A stretch of DNA of 64,000 bases from an uncultured Marinoscillum sp. (GTDB lineage Bacteria > Bacteroidota > Bacteroidia > Cytophagales > MED-G16): positions 1 to 64,000 of the forward strand of contig CACPHX010000006.1 of the NCBI GenBank assembly GCA_902633975.1. Direction: 5' to 3'. Of this stretch, positions 50,858 through 60,262 are shown one piece after another. The notes beneath the pieces were generated by a model. It did not search any database. It saw nothing but the letters and a program-made list of their open reading frames with translations, and was not told where the DNA came from. Within the stretch, counting starts at the first letter, position 1; each line of letters begins with the position of its first letter. A program made the position numbers and the translations under genes.

Positions 50858-52006
50858 TTATAAGTTAGTCCATTTTGAGGTTTTTGATGATTCAATTACA
50901 GCATCAATAAATTTCATGCCTCTATAACCATCATCTACAGTAGGATAATCATAAATTGAGTCATTGTTTTTTTTCTCAATAAAGTTTACCACAGAATAAG
51001 CAAAATTTCTATAAATATTTGCAAAAGCCTCAATAAATCCCTCAGGATGACCTGATGGTGTTCTACAATGTGCCAATGCAAAATCAGATAAATAAGAATT
51101 ATCAACACCTGCTCTAAGAATTTGATTAGGTCCGTCACTTAATTTATGTATTAAAGTATTTGGAGTAGAGTGCTTCCACTCAATCCCTCCCTTATCTCCC
51201 CAGACTCTTATTTTTAAATCATTCTCCTCTCCTGTTGCTATTTGGCTTGTCATCAAATTACCTTCAATATTATCTTCAAGAGAAATTAAAACATTACCAT
51301 CATCTTCTAGTAATCTTCCCTCTACAAAAACATTTACTTTAGATAACAATCTCTTAATTTTTTTTCCAGTAACATACTCAACCATATTTGCTGCATGAGT
51401 ACCAATGTCACCCATACTCCCAGCTTTTCCAGATTTACTTGGATCTGTCCTCCATGATGCCTGTTTATTATTATCTTTTTCCAACATCGTACTTAACCAA
51501 CCTTGAGGGTATTCAACTGCTACCTTTCTTACTTTACCAATTTTACCATCTAGCACTAAACTTCTTGCTTGTTTAACCATAGGGTATCCTGTGTAAGTAT
51601 GAGTTACTGCAAATGGAATTTTTGTTTTTTCAACCTTATCGAGTAGTATCTTAGCCTGTTCTGTGTCAAAAGTCATTGGTTTATCAATAATAACAGGTAA
51701 ACCTTTTTCTAAAGATTTAATTGCTGGATCAAAATGTAAGTGATTTGGTGTTACAATTGAAACTACATCAATTCTTTGATTTTCAGATATGTTTGATTCT
51801 TTCTCAAGCATTTCTTCATAGTTTTCATAAATTCTTGTAGGATCTAAAAAAAGTTTTTCTCCTGTAAGTTTAGAATTTTCATAATCTGAGCTAAAGGATC
51901 CAGCTGTTAATTCGTAGCAATTATCTAAAAGTGCAGCATTTCGGTGAATTGCTCCTATAAAAGAGCCCTCACCTCCTCCAATCATACCTAATTTTAATTT
52001 TCTCAT
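50858..52006 (-). CDS. Gfo/Idh/MocA-family oxidoreductase
   Basis: A 382-residue NAD(P)-dependent sugar dehydrogenase-like enzyme. The Rossmann motif is LGMIGGGEGSFIGAIHR, followed by VSIVTPNHLHFDPAI and the catalytic EKP-like segment VIIDKPMT (Lys, Pro). The C-terminal beta-domain has MGDIGTHAANMVEYVTG with the conserved D-x-x-x-H. Such enzymes oxidise or reduce sugar hydroxyls, often on inositol or modified hexoses. First of the pair with the isomerase gene downstream. The start at 52006 fits the Rossmann entrance. Confidence 0.9.
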   Translation of the reverse strand: MRKLKLGMIGGGEGSFIGAIHRNAALLDNCYELTAGSFSSDYENSKLTGEKLFLDPTRIYENYEEMLEKESNISENQRIDVVSIVTPNHLHFDPAIKSLEKGLPVIIDKPMTFDTEQAKILLDKVEKTKIPFAVTHTYTGYPMVKQARSLVLDGKIGKVRKVAVEYPQGWLSTMLEKDNNKQASWRTDPSKSGKAGSMGDIGTHAANMVEYVTGKKIKRLLSKVNVFVEGRLLEDDGNVLISLEDNIEGNLMTSQIATGEENDLKIRVWGDKGGIEWKHSTPNTLIHKLSDGPNQILRAGVDNSYLSDFALAHCRTPSGHPEGFIEAFANIYRNFAYSVVNFIEKKNNDSIYDYPTVDDGYRGMKFIDAVIESSKTSKWTNL

Positions 52007-52032
52007 TATTATGAATTTAAATATTTATTTAA

Positions 52033-54123
52033 TTAAAGAAGAATAGAATTATCAATTTTAGTTTTATCAAGCTTATAAAATTCACTAAATACAGAAAAAG
52101 GTTTTCTTTTATTTTTTATCCTATCATAACTTCCATTCTCATTCAATATATATGCATTTTTATTATCTCTTAGATTATAATTCAAAATTGTAATTGCTTG
52201 TTTTTTTATGAATTCATCATTGATTTTAAACAGTGACTCAACTCTTCTTTTAAAACTTCTAATCATTACATCAGCACTCCCTGAATATATTACAGGATCA
52301 CCAGAATTATGAAAATAGTACAATCTACTATGTTCTAAATATTCACCAATAATAGAAATGACTTTAATATTTTCACTGAGATTTTTTCTTTCGGGTCTTA
52401 AACAACAGATTCCTCTTACAATTAAATATATCACAACTCCTTTATTACTTGCTTCATACAATTTGTTAATTACATGTTTATCCTGAAGAGAATTAATTTT
52501 TATGCATATTTTACCCTCTTTACCTTTTCGAACATTTAATATTTCTTTATCAATAAGTTCAAGAATTTTATCTCGCATGTAAATTGGTGCGGTAATTAAA
52601 TTTTCATAATCGTCAGGAATTGAATGACCAGTTATAACATTAAAAAACTCTAAGGCATCCTTTGTATATTTTTTTTTGGATGTCATTAGACTTAAATCCG
52701 TGTAAAGTTTTGAGGTTGTTTCATTGTAATTTCCAGTACCTAAATGTGCATAATTTTTAACTTTTTTTCCCTCTCTTCTAACCACTAACAATAGTTTAGT
52801 ATGTGTTTTTAATGCTCCTATTCCATAAATAACATAGCAACCAGATCTCTCTAATTTATAGCCATTCTTAAGATTATTTTCTTCATCAAATCTTGCTTTA
52901 GCCTCAAATAAGACCGAAACGTGTTTTCCATTTTCTGAAGCTTTTAAAAGTGCATCAATTACTCTAGAATTTTTTGCTGTTCGGTATAGAGTAATCTTTA
53001 TTGATAAGACATTTGGATCTTCTGCAGCTTCATATAAAAACTGAATAACTGGATCAAAAGAATTATAAGGGTGATGAAGTAGAATATCTTTCTCTGATAA
53101 AATATCAAAAATATTTTTATCTGATTTATTATCAAAATCAAATGGAAGTATAGGTTTCTCTCTCTCAGATAACAATTCAGAAAACTCTTCAAAGTTGATA
53201 ATCTGATTTAATGATGTTAAATCAATTATCGATTCTTTTTTTACTTCAAATAAATTTTTATCACCAACGTCTAATATATCTTTAAGTTTGGAAGCTAGAT
53301 GATCATCATATTCCTCCTGAATTTCAATTCTAACAACTCTACTAAATTTTCTGTCTTTTAATTTTTGCTTGAGTTCTTCCAAAAAATTGGTTTCAATATC
53401 CTCTGATTCTTCTAAAGTAAAGTCTCCATTTCTTATTATTCTAAATAGAGATATTGATTCAATCGTCACATTCCTAAAAAACTTTTTAATGTATTTATGA
53501 ATGATTTTTTCGATTGGAATAAATATAATTTTTTCGTCAATCTTGTATTCAAAAAATCTTGGAATGTTAACAGGTATTTGAATAAATGATATTTTTCTTT
53601 TATTAGTGTTGTCTGATGATTTTGTTACAACACCGTATATTAAAACCTTATTCATTAGGATAGGGAATGAATGAAGATTATCGAATACCATTGGAGTAAG
53701 CATTGGAAAGATTGTTTTTTTAAAATATTTCTTAATCTTTTTCTTACCTTCCTCATCTAATGATTCAATATCGCCGAGATAAATAGAATTTTTTATCATC
53801 TCAGGGATAATTTTATCATTAAAATTTTTATAAAATTTTTTAAAGAAAACTTGACACTCTCCTAACAAGTGATCCCTAAAAGGCAATTCTCTCAATCCAG
53901 AATAATCGAATCTTTTTTTATTATTATCAATGTAGTTATATAAGCTACCAACTCTGATTTCAAAAAATTCATCAAAGTTTGAAGAAACTATAGACTGAAA
54001 TTTAAGTCTTTCAAGAACATTTTTTTTTGAATCTTTTACTTGGTCTAATACTCTATAATTGAAATTGAGCCAACTGAGATCTCTACTTATGAGATTACTC
54101 TCATGTATTTTACTTTTGTTCAT
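52033..54123 (-). CDS. ppk1: Polyphosphate kinase 1
   Basis: A 696-residue enzyme that makes polyphosphate from ATP. The N-domain reads SRDLSWLNFNYRVLDQVKD and SNFDEFFEIRVGS. The catalytic core includes SIKITLYRTAKNSRVIDALLKA, FEAKARFDEENN and GIGALKTHTKLLLVVRR, which carries the phosphorylated His. The second His region SRLYYFHNSGDPVIYSGSADVM with RRVESLF is also present. Complete length. It abuts mdh (one-base overlap) on the same strand, so both are probably expressed together. Confidence 0.95.
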   Translation of the reverse strand: MNKSKIHESNLISRDLSWLNFNYRVLDQVKDSKKNVLERLKFQSIVSSNFDEFFEIRVGSLYNYIDNNKKRFDYSGLRELPFRDHLLGECQVFFKKFYKNFNDKIIPEMIKNSIYLGDIESLDEEGKKKIKKYFKKTIFPMLTPMVFDNLHSFPILMNKVLIYGVVTKSSDNTNKRKISFIQIPVNIPRFFEYKIDEKIIFIPIEKIIHKYIKKFFRNVTIESISLFRIIRNGDFTLEESEDIETNFLEELKQKLKDRKFSRVVRIEIQEEYDDHLASKLKDILDVGDKNLFEVKKESIIDLTSLNQIINFEEFSELLSEREKPILPFDFDNKSDKNIFDILSEKDILLHHPYNSFDPVIQFLYEAAEDPNVLSIKITLYRTAKNSRVIDALLKASENGKHVSVLFEAKARFDEENNLKNGYKLERSGCYVIYGIGALKTHTKLLLVVRREGKKVKNYAHLGTGNYNETTSKLYTDLSLMTSKKKYTKDALEFFNVITGHSIPDDYENLITAPIYMRDKILELIDKEILNVRKGKEGKICIKINSLQDKHVINKLYEASNKGVVIYLIVRGICCLRPERKNLSENIKVISIIGEYLEHSRLYYFHNSGDPVIYSGSADVMIRSFKRRVESLFKINDEFIKKQAITILNYNLRDNKNAYILNENGSYDRIKNKRKPFSVFSEFYKLDKTKIDNSILL

Positions 54124-55049
54124 TAGAGATTATCTAAAACAGACATTACCTCCTTAACATGCTGTCTAGATTCTTCTAACAGCTTTAGTTCATTAGAATC
54201 CAAATTCAACTCAATCACTTTCTCAACACCATTAGAACCTAGGACTACAGGAACACCAAGATAACAGTCATCTATACCATATTCTCCCTCAAGTTTAATA
54301 CAAACAGGAAAAATTCTTTTTTGATTTTTTACAATTGCCTCTACCATCTGAGCTGCTGCAGAACCAGGAGCATACCAAGCAGATGTTCCCATTAACTTTA
54401 CTAACTCACCACCGCCAAACTTTGTTCTTTCTATAATATCATTTAGTTTTTCATCATCAATCAACTCACTTACAGGTATTCCAGATACTGTTGTATATCT
54501 AGGTAATGGAACCATTGTGTCTCCATGACCTCCCAGTAGTAAAGCTTGAATATCTTTTGTTGAGACATTCAACTCTTCAGAAATAAATGCTCTAAACCGG
54601 GCAGTATCAAGTATTCCTGCCATTCCCATTATTCTCTCCCTTGGAAATTTTGATGTTAAATGTGCCTGATATGTCATAACATCAAGAGGATTAGAAACAA
54701 TGATTATAATACAGTTAGGAGAATATTTTATAATATTTTCAGTTACGGAAGTTACAATCTTTGCATTGGTTCCAATTAGATCATCTCTTGACATTCCAGG
54801 TTTTCTTGGTAAGCCAGATGTGATTACAACAACGTCTGAATTACCTGTCAGTGTATAATCATTTGTAGATCCAGTTGTTTTTGAATCATATAAATTGATA
54901 GGAGCCTTTTGAAATATATCCAGAGATTTTCCCTCCGATAAACCTTCTTTTATATCAACCAAAACAATTTCATTACATACTTCTCTATAAGCTAAGACAT
55001 CAGCACAAGTAGCACCAACATTTCCTGCTCCTACAACTGTTACTTTCAT
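54123..55049 (-). CDS. mdh: Malate dehydrogenase (LDH-like type)
   Basis: A 308-residue NAD-dependent malate dehydrogenase of the lactate-dehydrogenase-like type. Start is ATG 55049 (MKVTVVGAGNVGAT), which begins at the GxGxxG motif; an in-frame TTG at 55067 is unlikely. Substrate and cofactor residues: LVDIKEGLSEGKSLDI (Asp for NAD), SGLPRKPGMSRDDLIG (substrate-loop Arg), VSNPLDVMTY, GMAGILDTARFRAFI and the catalytic His in LLGGHGDTMVPL. TCA-cycle enzyme. Confidence 0.95.
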   Translation of the reverse strand: MKVTVVGAGNVGATCADVLAYREVCNEIVLVDIKEGLSEGKSLDIFQKAPINLYDSKTTGSTNDYTLTGNSDVVVITSGLPRKPGMSRDDLIGTNAKIVTSVTENIIKYSPNCIIIIVSNPLDVMTYQAHLTSKFPRERIMGMAGILDTARFRAFISEELNVSTKDIQALLLGGHGDTMVPLPRYTTVSGIPVSELIDDEKLNDIIERTKFGGGELVKLMGTSAWYAPGSAAAQMVEAIVKNQKRIFPVCIKLEGEYGIDDCYLGVPVVLGSNGVEKVIELNLDSNELKLLEESRQHVKEVMSVLDNL

Positions 55050-55062
55050 ATTATTTATTTTA

Positions 55063-55070
55063 ATCAAAAT
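55063..55070 (-). promoter_or_regulatory. TAATTTTG -7 box upstream of mdh
   Basis: On the minus strand TAATTTTG lies about 13 bp upstream of the ATG at 55049. Exact TAnnTTTG match; no TTTG -33 partner found. It would drive mdh-ppk1. Confidence 0.4.
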
Positions 55071-55103
55071 TAGATAAGATGAGTAAAACCATCCTATAAA
55101 AAA

Positions 55104-56429
55104 TTAAATTATTTCAAGATTTAAAATCTTTTTTGTGTAATTATCTACTTTATACTTATCACTAATCTGTTGTCCAACAAGCCAAACAATATTATTTTTA
55201 TTGTCTTCAAGAACAAGCTGATGTATCTTGTCAAGATAATTTAGTTTAATATCAGAAATATAACTTGAAACCTTTTTATTATTTCTCATTCCTAAAGGAG
55301 AAAAAGAATCCCCTTCAGAATAATTTCTGTATGTTATGGGAAATTGAATTTTATCATAATCCAATTGAGCGTTTTTTTTATTTTTATTAATTGAAATTTC
55401 TCCTTTTTTAAAAACATTTGCTCTGATTTTGAAATGACCAAAGTTTACCTCTCTAATACTTTTTGAAGTTATTTCAGTATTAAACTCATAATCAAGTGGA
55501 ATAATTATGAGGTTCTCTCTATCAACTATTAATTGATGAGTTTTTGAAATTAATTTTTTATTAATCTTTTCAATTGAAGGTATGTGTTTTTCAATTTGAG
55601 AAAATGAAAATCCATATTCTGCTAATAACTCATAAAATAAAATTAAATCTTCTCTCAAATGGACAATGAAAGCTTTATCAATTATGACAAAATCATTTTC
55701 GATAATTACATATTTTTCTTTGAACTTATCCAGTTTATCATTTATAAAATTTTCAGTTAGCCTAAGCCTATTTACTGATGTAGAAATTGAATGAATAAAT
55801 GATGGGTTGATTTCTTTAAGGGTTGGAAGAATATTTTTTCTGATTTTGTTTCTATTATATAAATTGGTCTTGTTCGATGAATCCTCACTCCATTTTATTT
55901 TATTTTTTTTTGCATAATTGATTATTATATCTTTTTCAAAAGATAACATAGGTCTTAAAATTTGATTTTTTGATTCAGGAATTCCAAGTAAGCCCTTGAA
56001 ACCAGTTGTTCTCGAAAAATTAAGTAGAATTGTTTCAATGTTATCATCTGCATGATGAGCAGTGACCAAATAATCATAACTAAATTCATTCATAAGACTT
56101 TTAAACCATTTATACCTTTTTTCTCTTGCTAACATTTGAAAAGATTTGCCTGTACTTTGTTTATCAATTCTAAATATTTCTGAATGAAAATTAATTTTAT
56201 TTTCAGCACAAATAGATTTAATCATTTCGATTTCATTATCTGATTCTTTTCTTGATTTATAATTGCATGAGGCAACAGAGAAATTAAGATTAGATTTAAT
56301 CATAAGGTCATATAGAACCATTGAATCAACCCCACCACTTACCGCACATAGGAATGATTTTTCTTTAATATCTATATCATTGATGTTAAAAAATTTTAAA
56401 AATGATTCCTTATCTAGTAGTAATTTCAT
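55104..56429 (-). CDS. tilS: tRNA(Ile)-lysidine synthase
   Basis: A 441-residue ATP-pyrophosphatase that converts C34 of the CAU anticodon tRNA-Ile to lysidine. The PP-loop is SGGVDSMVLYDL (residues 31-36 SGGVDS). VTAHHADDNIETILLNFSRT and the RTTGFKGLLGIP region follow, and IINYAKKNKIKWSEDSSNKTNLYNRNK is the family-specific segment. The C-terminal domain (SFSPLGMRNNKKVSSY) is present. Essential for decoding AUA. Divergent from the OstA-like gene downstream on the other strand. Confidence 0.95.
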   Translation of the reverse strand: MKLLLDKESFLKFFNINDIDIKEKSFLCAVSGGVDSMVLYDLMIKSNLNFSVASCNYKSRKESDNEIEMIKSICAENKINFHSEIFRIDKQSTGKSFQMLAREKRYKWFKSLMNEFSYDYLVTAHHADDNIETILLNFSRTTGFKGLLGIPESKNQILRPMLSFEKDIIINYAKKNKIKWSEDSSNKTNLYNRNKIRKNILPTLKEINPSFIHSISTSVNRLRLTENFINDKLDKFKEKYVIIENDFVIIDKAFIVHLREDLILFYELLAEYGFSFSQIEKHIPSIEKINKKLISKTHQLIVDRENLIIIPLDYEFNTEITSKSIREVNFGHFKIRANVFKKGEISINKNKKNAQLDYDKIQFPITYRNYSEGDSFSPLGMRNNKKVSSYISDIKLNYLDKIHQLVLEDNKNNIVWLVGQQISDKYKVDNYTKKILNLEII

Positions 56430-56492
56430 AATACAAATTTAATAATTGATCATTGCATTATAATAAAAGTTTTATCTATCTATTTTTACATA

Positions 56493-58025
56493 ATGAAAAT
56501 AATTCCATATATAATTTTCTTTGTATCTATCTATTCATTACCAGCTTATGGTCAAAAAAGAGAGAAAATTAAATATGAGGCAGATGAGCTAAAATTTCAG
56601 AGAATAGATAAGGAACCTGTCAGAAAATTAATTAATAATGTAATTTTTATTCAAGGAGAAACTGAAGTTCGATGCGATTCTGCTAATTTTTACAACAAAA
56701 AAAATCTTATGGAGGCGTATGGTAATGTTAAAATTTATAACTCTGACTCATCAGTAATAACCTCAAACATTCTAATATACGACGGTAACAAAAAAATTGC
56801 TAAACTGAGAGGAAACGTAATATATGTCAAAGATCAACAAGAGATTAAAACACAAAAACTTGATTACTATATTGATGAAAAAAAAGGATTATATTTTGAT
56901 GGAGGGAGATTAAAAGATGAAACCAATAATCTTCAGAGTATTAATGGTATTTTTTTTGGTGATAGAAATATATCTTCATTCTCCAAAAAAGTTGAATTCC
57001 GAGGGAAAGATTATATCATGTATTCAGATTCAATGATATATAATACTGAAACAAAAGAGGCAACAACATTCGGTTTCTCAGAAATAATTTCAGATGATAG
57101 TGTCAAGATAAATTCATTTGGAGGTAGGTATAATGAATTGAATTTAAATACAAGTCTTACTTCCAGTACGATTGAAACGAACGAGTATATACTTGAAGCT
57201 GATATTATAAGTTATAATGAATCAGAAAAGGTATACGAAGCAAATCAGAATGTGAAATTAAAAATTAAAGATTCCGACTATTATATATTAGGTAATTCTG
57301 GTATTTATGACAGAGAAAAAGAATTAACAAAAATTTTTGATGAACCATTACTCAAAAAAAATATAGAAAATGATACATTTTATCTTTCGTCGGATACAAT
57401 CTTGGCCTACGGAGACAACAAAGACATTACTATGCTAAAAGCATATAATAACGTAAAATTTTATAGAAGTCAATTCACAGGAAGATCTGATTCATTAAAA
57501 TTTAGTCTTAGTGATTCTACAATAACTATGTTTAATGATCCAATTGTTTGGAATGGTAAAAATCAAATATCATCAGACACGATAAATTTCATATTGAATG
57601 AAAATAATATAGAAGAAATGAATTTAATTAAAAATGCTTTTATAATATCAGAAGATACACTTAAAAACTTTAATCAAATAAAAGGAAGGTTAATGAAGGC
57701 GAAGTTTGATGAAAACAATAACATAAAATCAATTAATGTCAAAGGAAATGGAGAAACAATATATTATGCTCTTGATGAGAGTATGGAAAATATGATAGGT
57801 TTAAACTATATTATTTGTAGTGATCTTAGATTAAATTTTAAGGAAAATGAAATAAGTAATATTATATTTTATAAAAACCCTCAAGCAAAATTAATACCAC
57901 CTCATGAAATATCAGATAAAGATAAGTTTATTAAATTTTTTAATTGGAGAGAGAGTGAAAAACCAACTATTCAGGATGTAGTTTATTATTTGAGAAAAAA
58001 GATATATTTGCGCAATGAGAAATAA
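56493..58025 (+). CDS. OstA/LptA-like LPS-transport-related protein (periplasmic)
   Basis: A 510-residue exported protein (signal ending PAYGQ). It is composed of repeated OstA/LptA-type beta-jellyroll units: IKYEADELKFQRID, VIFIQGETEVRCDSANFYNK, AYGNVKIYNSDSSVITSNIL, KIAKLRGNVIYVKDQQEIKT, with several further copies to residue 430. In Bacteroidota such long OstA proteins act in lipopolysaccharide export. It overlaps bamD by 11 bp, consistent with an outer-membrane biogenesis operon. Confidence 0.85.
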   Translation: MKIIPYIIFFVSIYSLPAYGQKREKIKYEADELKFQRIDKEPVRKLINNVIFIQGETEVRCDSANFYNKKNLMEAYGNVKIYNSDSSVITSNILIYDGNKKIAKLRGNVIYVKDQQEIKTQKLDYYIDEKKGLYFDGGRLKDETNNLQSINGIFFGDRNISSFSKKVEFRGKDYIMYSDSMIYNTETKEATTFGFSEIISDDSVKINSFGGRYNELNLNTSLTSSTIETNEYILEADIISYNESEKVYEANQNVKLKIKDSDYYILGNSGIYDREKELTKIFDEPLLKKNIENDTFYLSSDTILAYGDNKDITMLKAYNNVKFYRSQFTGRSDSLKFSLSDSTITMFNDPIVWNGKNQISSDTINFILNENNIEEMNLIKNAFIISEDTLKNFNQIKGRLMKAKFDENNNIKSINVKGNGETIYYALDESMENMIGLNYIICSDLRLNFKENEISNIIFYKNPQAKLIPPHEISDKDKFIKFFNWRESEKPTIQDVVYYLRKKIYLRNEK

Positions 58026-58824
58026 CACATTTCTATTCTATACTATTATGATACTATTACTCACATCTTGTAGCGAGTATAGAAAGACTCTAAAATCATC
58101 TGGATACAATGAAAAGTTAGAAGCTGCAATGAAATATTATGAAGAAGAAAAGTATTTTAAGGCAAGTACTCTATTCAAAGACATAAAACCATTAGTGAAA
58201 GGTAGTGAAGAATCAGAAACTGTTGATTTTTATTTTGCTTATTCGCTATATAATCTTGATCAATATGAAGCTAGTGCGAAATATTTTAGAGCATTTATTG
58301 AACTTTTTTCAAGAAGTGAAAGGGTAATAGAGGCAGAATATCTTTATGCATTCTCATTGTATAAGGTTTCACCTAATTCGAATCTTGATCAGTCAACAAC
58401 AATTGAAGCTATAACTGCAATTCAAAACTTTATTAATAAATATCCATATAATGATTTCTCTACAGAAGCAAATAAAATAATCGATGAGTTACAAGTTAAA
58501 TTGGAAACTAAAAACTTTGAAAATGCTAAACAATATTTTAAAACAAGAAATTATAAGTCAGCTTTAATTGCATTTGATAATTTTAAAAATGATTTTCCAG
58601 ATTCAAAATTTAATGAAGAAACATCATTTTTAAAGATCCAATCACAATATAATATAGCTATTAATAGTTTTCAGAATTTACAAGAACAAAGATTTAAGGA
58701 TGTCATTAATTTTTATCTTGAATTTATAGACGATTATCCTAAAAGCCCGTTTAAAATAAAGGCTGAGGAAATGTATGTTGAAAGTTTAAATATATTAAGT
58801 AACTTTGCAACACAAAAAAAATAA
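58015..58824 (+). CDS. bamD: Outer-membrane protein assembly factor BamD
   Basis: A 269-residue lipoprotein (lipobox LLLTSC, Cys19) with five TPR-like helical pairs. Examples are EAAMKYYEEEKYFKASTLFK, ESETVDFYFAYSLYNLDQYE, ASAKYFRAFIELFSRSERVI and IDDYPKSPFKIKAEEMYVES. Together with BamA it folds beta-barrels into the outer membrane. Its position between an OstA-like gene and rpoZ matches other Bacteroidota genomes. Confidence 0.92.
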   Translation: MRNNTFLFYTIMILLLTSCSEYRKTLKSSGYNEKLEAAMKYYEEEKYFKASTLFKDIKPLVKGSEESETVDFYFAYSLYNLDQYEASAKYFRAFIELFSRSERVIEAEYLYAFSLYKVSPNSNLDQSTTIEAITAIQNFINKYPYNDFSTEANKIIDELQVKLETKNFENAKQYFKTRNYKSALIAFDNFKNDFPDSKFNEETSFLKIQSQYNIAINSFQNLQEQRFKDVINFYLEFIDDYPKSPFKIKAEEMYVESLNILSNFATQKK

Positions 58825-58828
58825 TATC

Positions 58829-59158
58829 ATGAAAATTAAATCAAAAATAACCCATCTAAATGTTGATGAAATTGCATCAAAAACAGGAAATATCTATAAG
58901 TCTGTTAGAGTTATTGGAAAAAGAGCTAGACAACTCTCTGCCACACAAAAAGAGGAATTGAATGAGAAGCTTGCTGAGTTTGCATCAGATGTTGACAATC
59001 TCGAAGAAGTATTTGAAAATAGAGAGCAAATAGAGATTTCTAGATACTTTGAGAGATTACCAAAATCTACCACAATAGCATCAGAAGAACTTGTTAATGA
59101 CGAGTTATTTTTTAGGAAGCCGCAAGAGGAAGATAAAGATATATCTGAAAATCTATAA
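58829..59158 (+). CDS. rpoZ: RNA polymerase omega-subunit (Bacteroidota type)
   Basis: A 109-residue protein; start taken as ATG 58829 (MKIKSKITHLNVDEIA), not the TTG at 58805 inside bamD. Omega features are EIASKTGNIYKSVRVIGKRARQL and the ELNEKLAEFASDVDNLEE helix. Bacteroidota omega proteins (RpoZ/RPB6-like) have a longer acidic tail, seen here as EEDKDISENL. Located directly after bamD, as is typical of the phylum; it is followed 10 bp later by a porD-like gene. Confidence 0.9.
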   Translation: MKIKSKITHLNVDEIASKTGNIYKSVRVIGKRARQLSATQKEELNEKLAEFASDVDNLEEVFENREQIEISRYFERLPKSTTIASEELVNDELFFRKPQEEDKDISENL

Positions 59159-59168
59159 TTAATACATA

Positions 59169-60062
59169 ATGTTTAGAGCTATAATATTTTTATTATTATA
59201 CTCAATTAATACAAACATATTTAGCCAAGAGCTCAATGCTAAAGTTGTTGTAAATACTGAAAAATTACAATCCACTGAAAAATTATTTTTTAATGAGATG
59301 CAATCAAATATTGAGCAATTTTTAAACAATCAAATTTGGACAAAAGATAATGTTGGCTCAGTAGAAAAAATTAATTGTAATTTTATTGTTAATATTATAA
59401 ATGAGCCATCATCAAATCAGTTTGAAGCTACTGTACAAATTGTATCATCTAGACCCATCTATAATTCATCTTATGAAACAATACTATTGAATCATGGTGA
59501 TAGGGAGTGGATATTTGAATATTATCCTTCACAAAATATTGAATATATTGAAAATGGTTTTAATGATAACTTAACATCACTTTTATCATTTTATTCTTAT
59601 TTAATTATTGGAATTGATTACGATTCTTTTCAAGAAAAAGGTGGTGAGGATAGTTTTAATTCTGCTTGGAAGATATTAAATAATTCCCAAAACTCTGGCT
59701 ACAAAGGATGGGATCAGTTTGGATCTAGAAAAAATAGATATTGGATATGCGAAAATTTTCTGAATCCTGAATTTGAAAAAGTGAGAACAACAATTTATAA
59801 ATATCATAGAAATGGTATGGACAGGTTCTACAATAACCCAGAAGAATCAAGAAAAATAATAATAGAAGGAATTAACAATCTAAATGAAATAAATAAAAAA
59901 AACTTTAATTCAGCAATCCTCACTTTATTTATAGATGCAAAGGCTACAGAACTAACAAAAATATTTAGAGGTGGAAACCTAAATGAAAAAAGAAATGCGT
60001 TTAATTTGTTAAGTGAAATTTCGCCATCAAACATTAATTTATTCAATAAAATTTTAGAATGA
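59169..60062 (+). CDS. porD: DUF4835 (PorD-like) type IX secretion-associated protein
   Basis: A 297-residue exported protein (signal MFRAIIFLLLYSINTNIFSQ) of the DUF4835/PorD family. It starts with ELNAKVVVNTEKLQSTEKLF and contains FLNNQIWTKDNVGSVEKINC, then SSRPIYNSSYETILL and SYLIIGIDYDSFQEKGGEDSF. PorD is linked to the type IX secretion system in Porphyromonas gingivalis, although its exact job is unclear. The stop overlaps a 66-codon gene by 4 bp. Confidence 0.87.
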   Translation: MFRAIIFLLLYSINTNIFSQELNAKVVVNTEKLQSTEKLFFNEMQSNIEQFLNNQIWTKDNVGSVEKINCNFIVNIINEPSSNQFEATVQIVSSRPIYNSSYETILLNHGDREWIFEYYPSQNIEYIENGFNDNLTSLLSFYSYLIIGIDYDSFQEKGGEDSFNSAWKILNNSQNSGYKGWDQFGSRKNRYWICENFLNPEFEKVRTTIYKYHRNGMDRFYNNPEESRKIIIEGINNLNEINKKNFNSAILTLFIDAKATELTKIFRGGNLNEKRNAFNLLSEISPSNINLFNKILE

Positions 60063-60259
60063 AAATTCTTAGAAATAGACTCTTTCCTAATTTTCTTAAG
60101 GTATATGTAAATTTCTACAAAGAAAACGGTTTGAAATTAACAATTAAAAAATATGGAATTAAATTAATTCTAACTGTTTTTATTTTTTATTTAATTAGAG
60201 ACTCAATACTTTATTTAATAATTCCTTACTTTGCCTTAAAAGGAATTTTTAATTTTTAG
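60059..60259 (+). CDS. Hypothetical small protein between porD and fabI (66 aa)
   Basis: A 66-residue basic protein with one or two hydrophobic segments (IKLILTVFIFYLIRDSILYL and YLIIPYFALKGIFNF). The ATG overlaps the porD-like stop (ATGA) and it ends 3 bp before fabI, so it is embedded in the operon. In many Bacteroidota this slot holds recN; nothing in this small protein resembles it. No family recognised. Confidence 0.5.
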   Translation: MKILRNRLFPNFLKVYVNFYKENGLKLTIKKYGIKLILTVFIFYLIRDSILYLIIPYFALKGIFNF

Positions 60260-60262
60260 ATA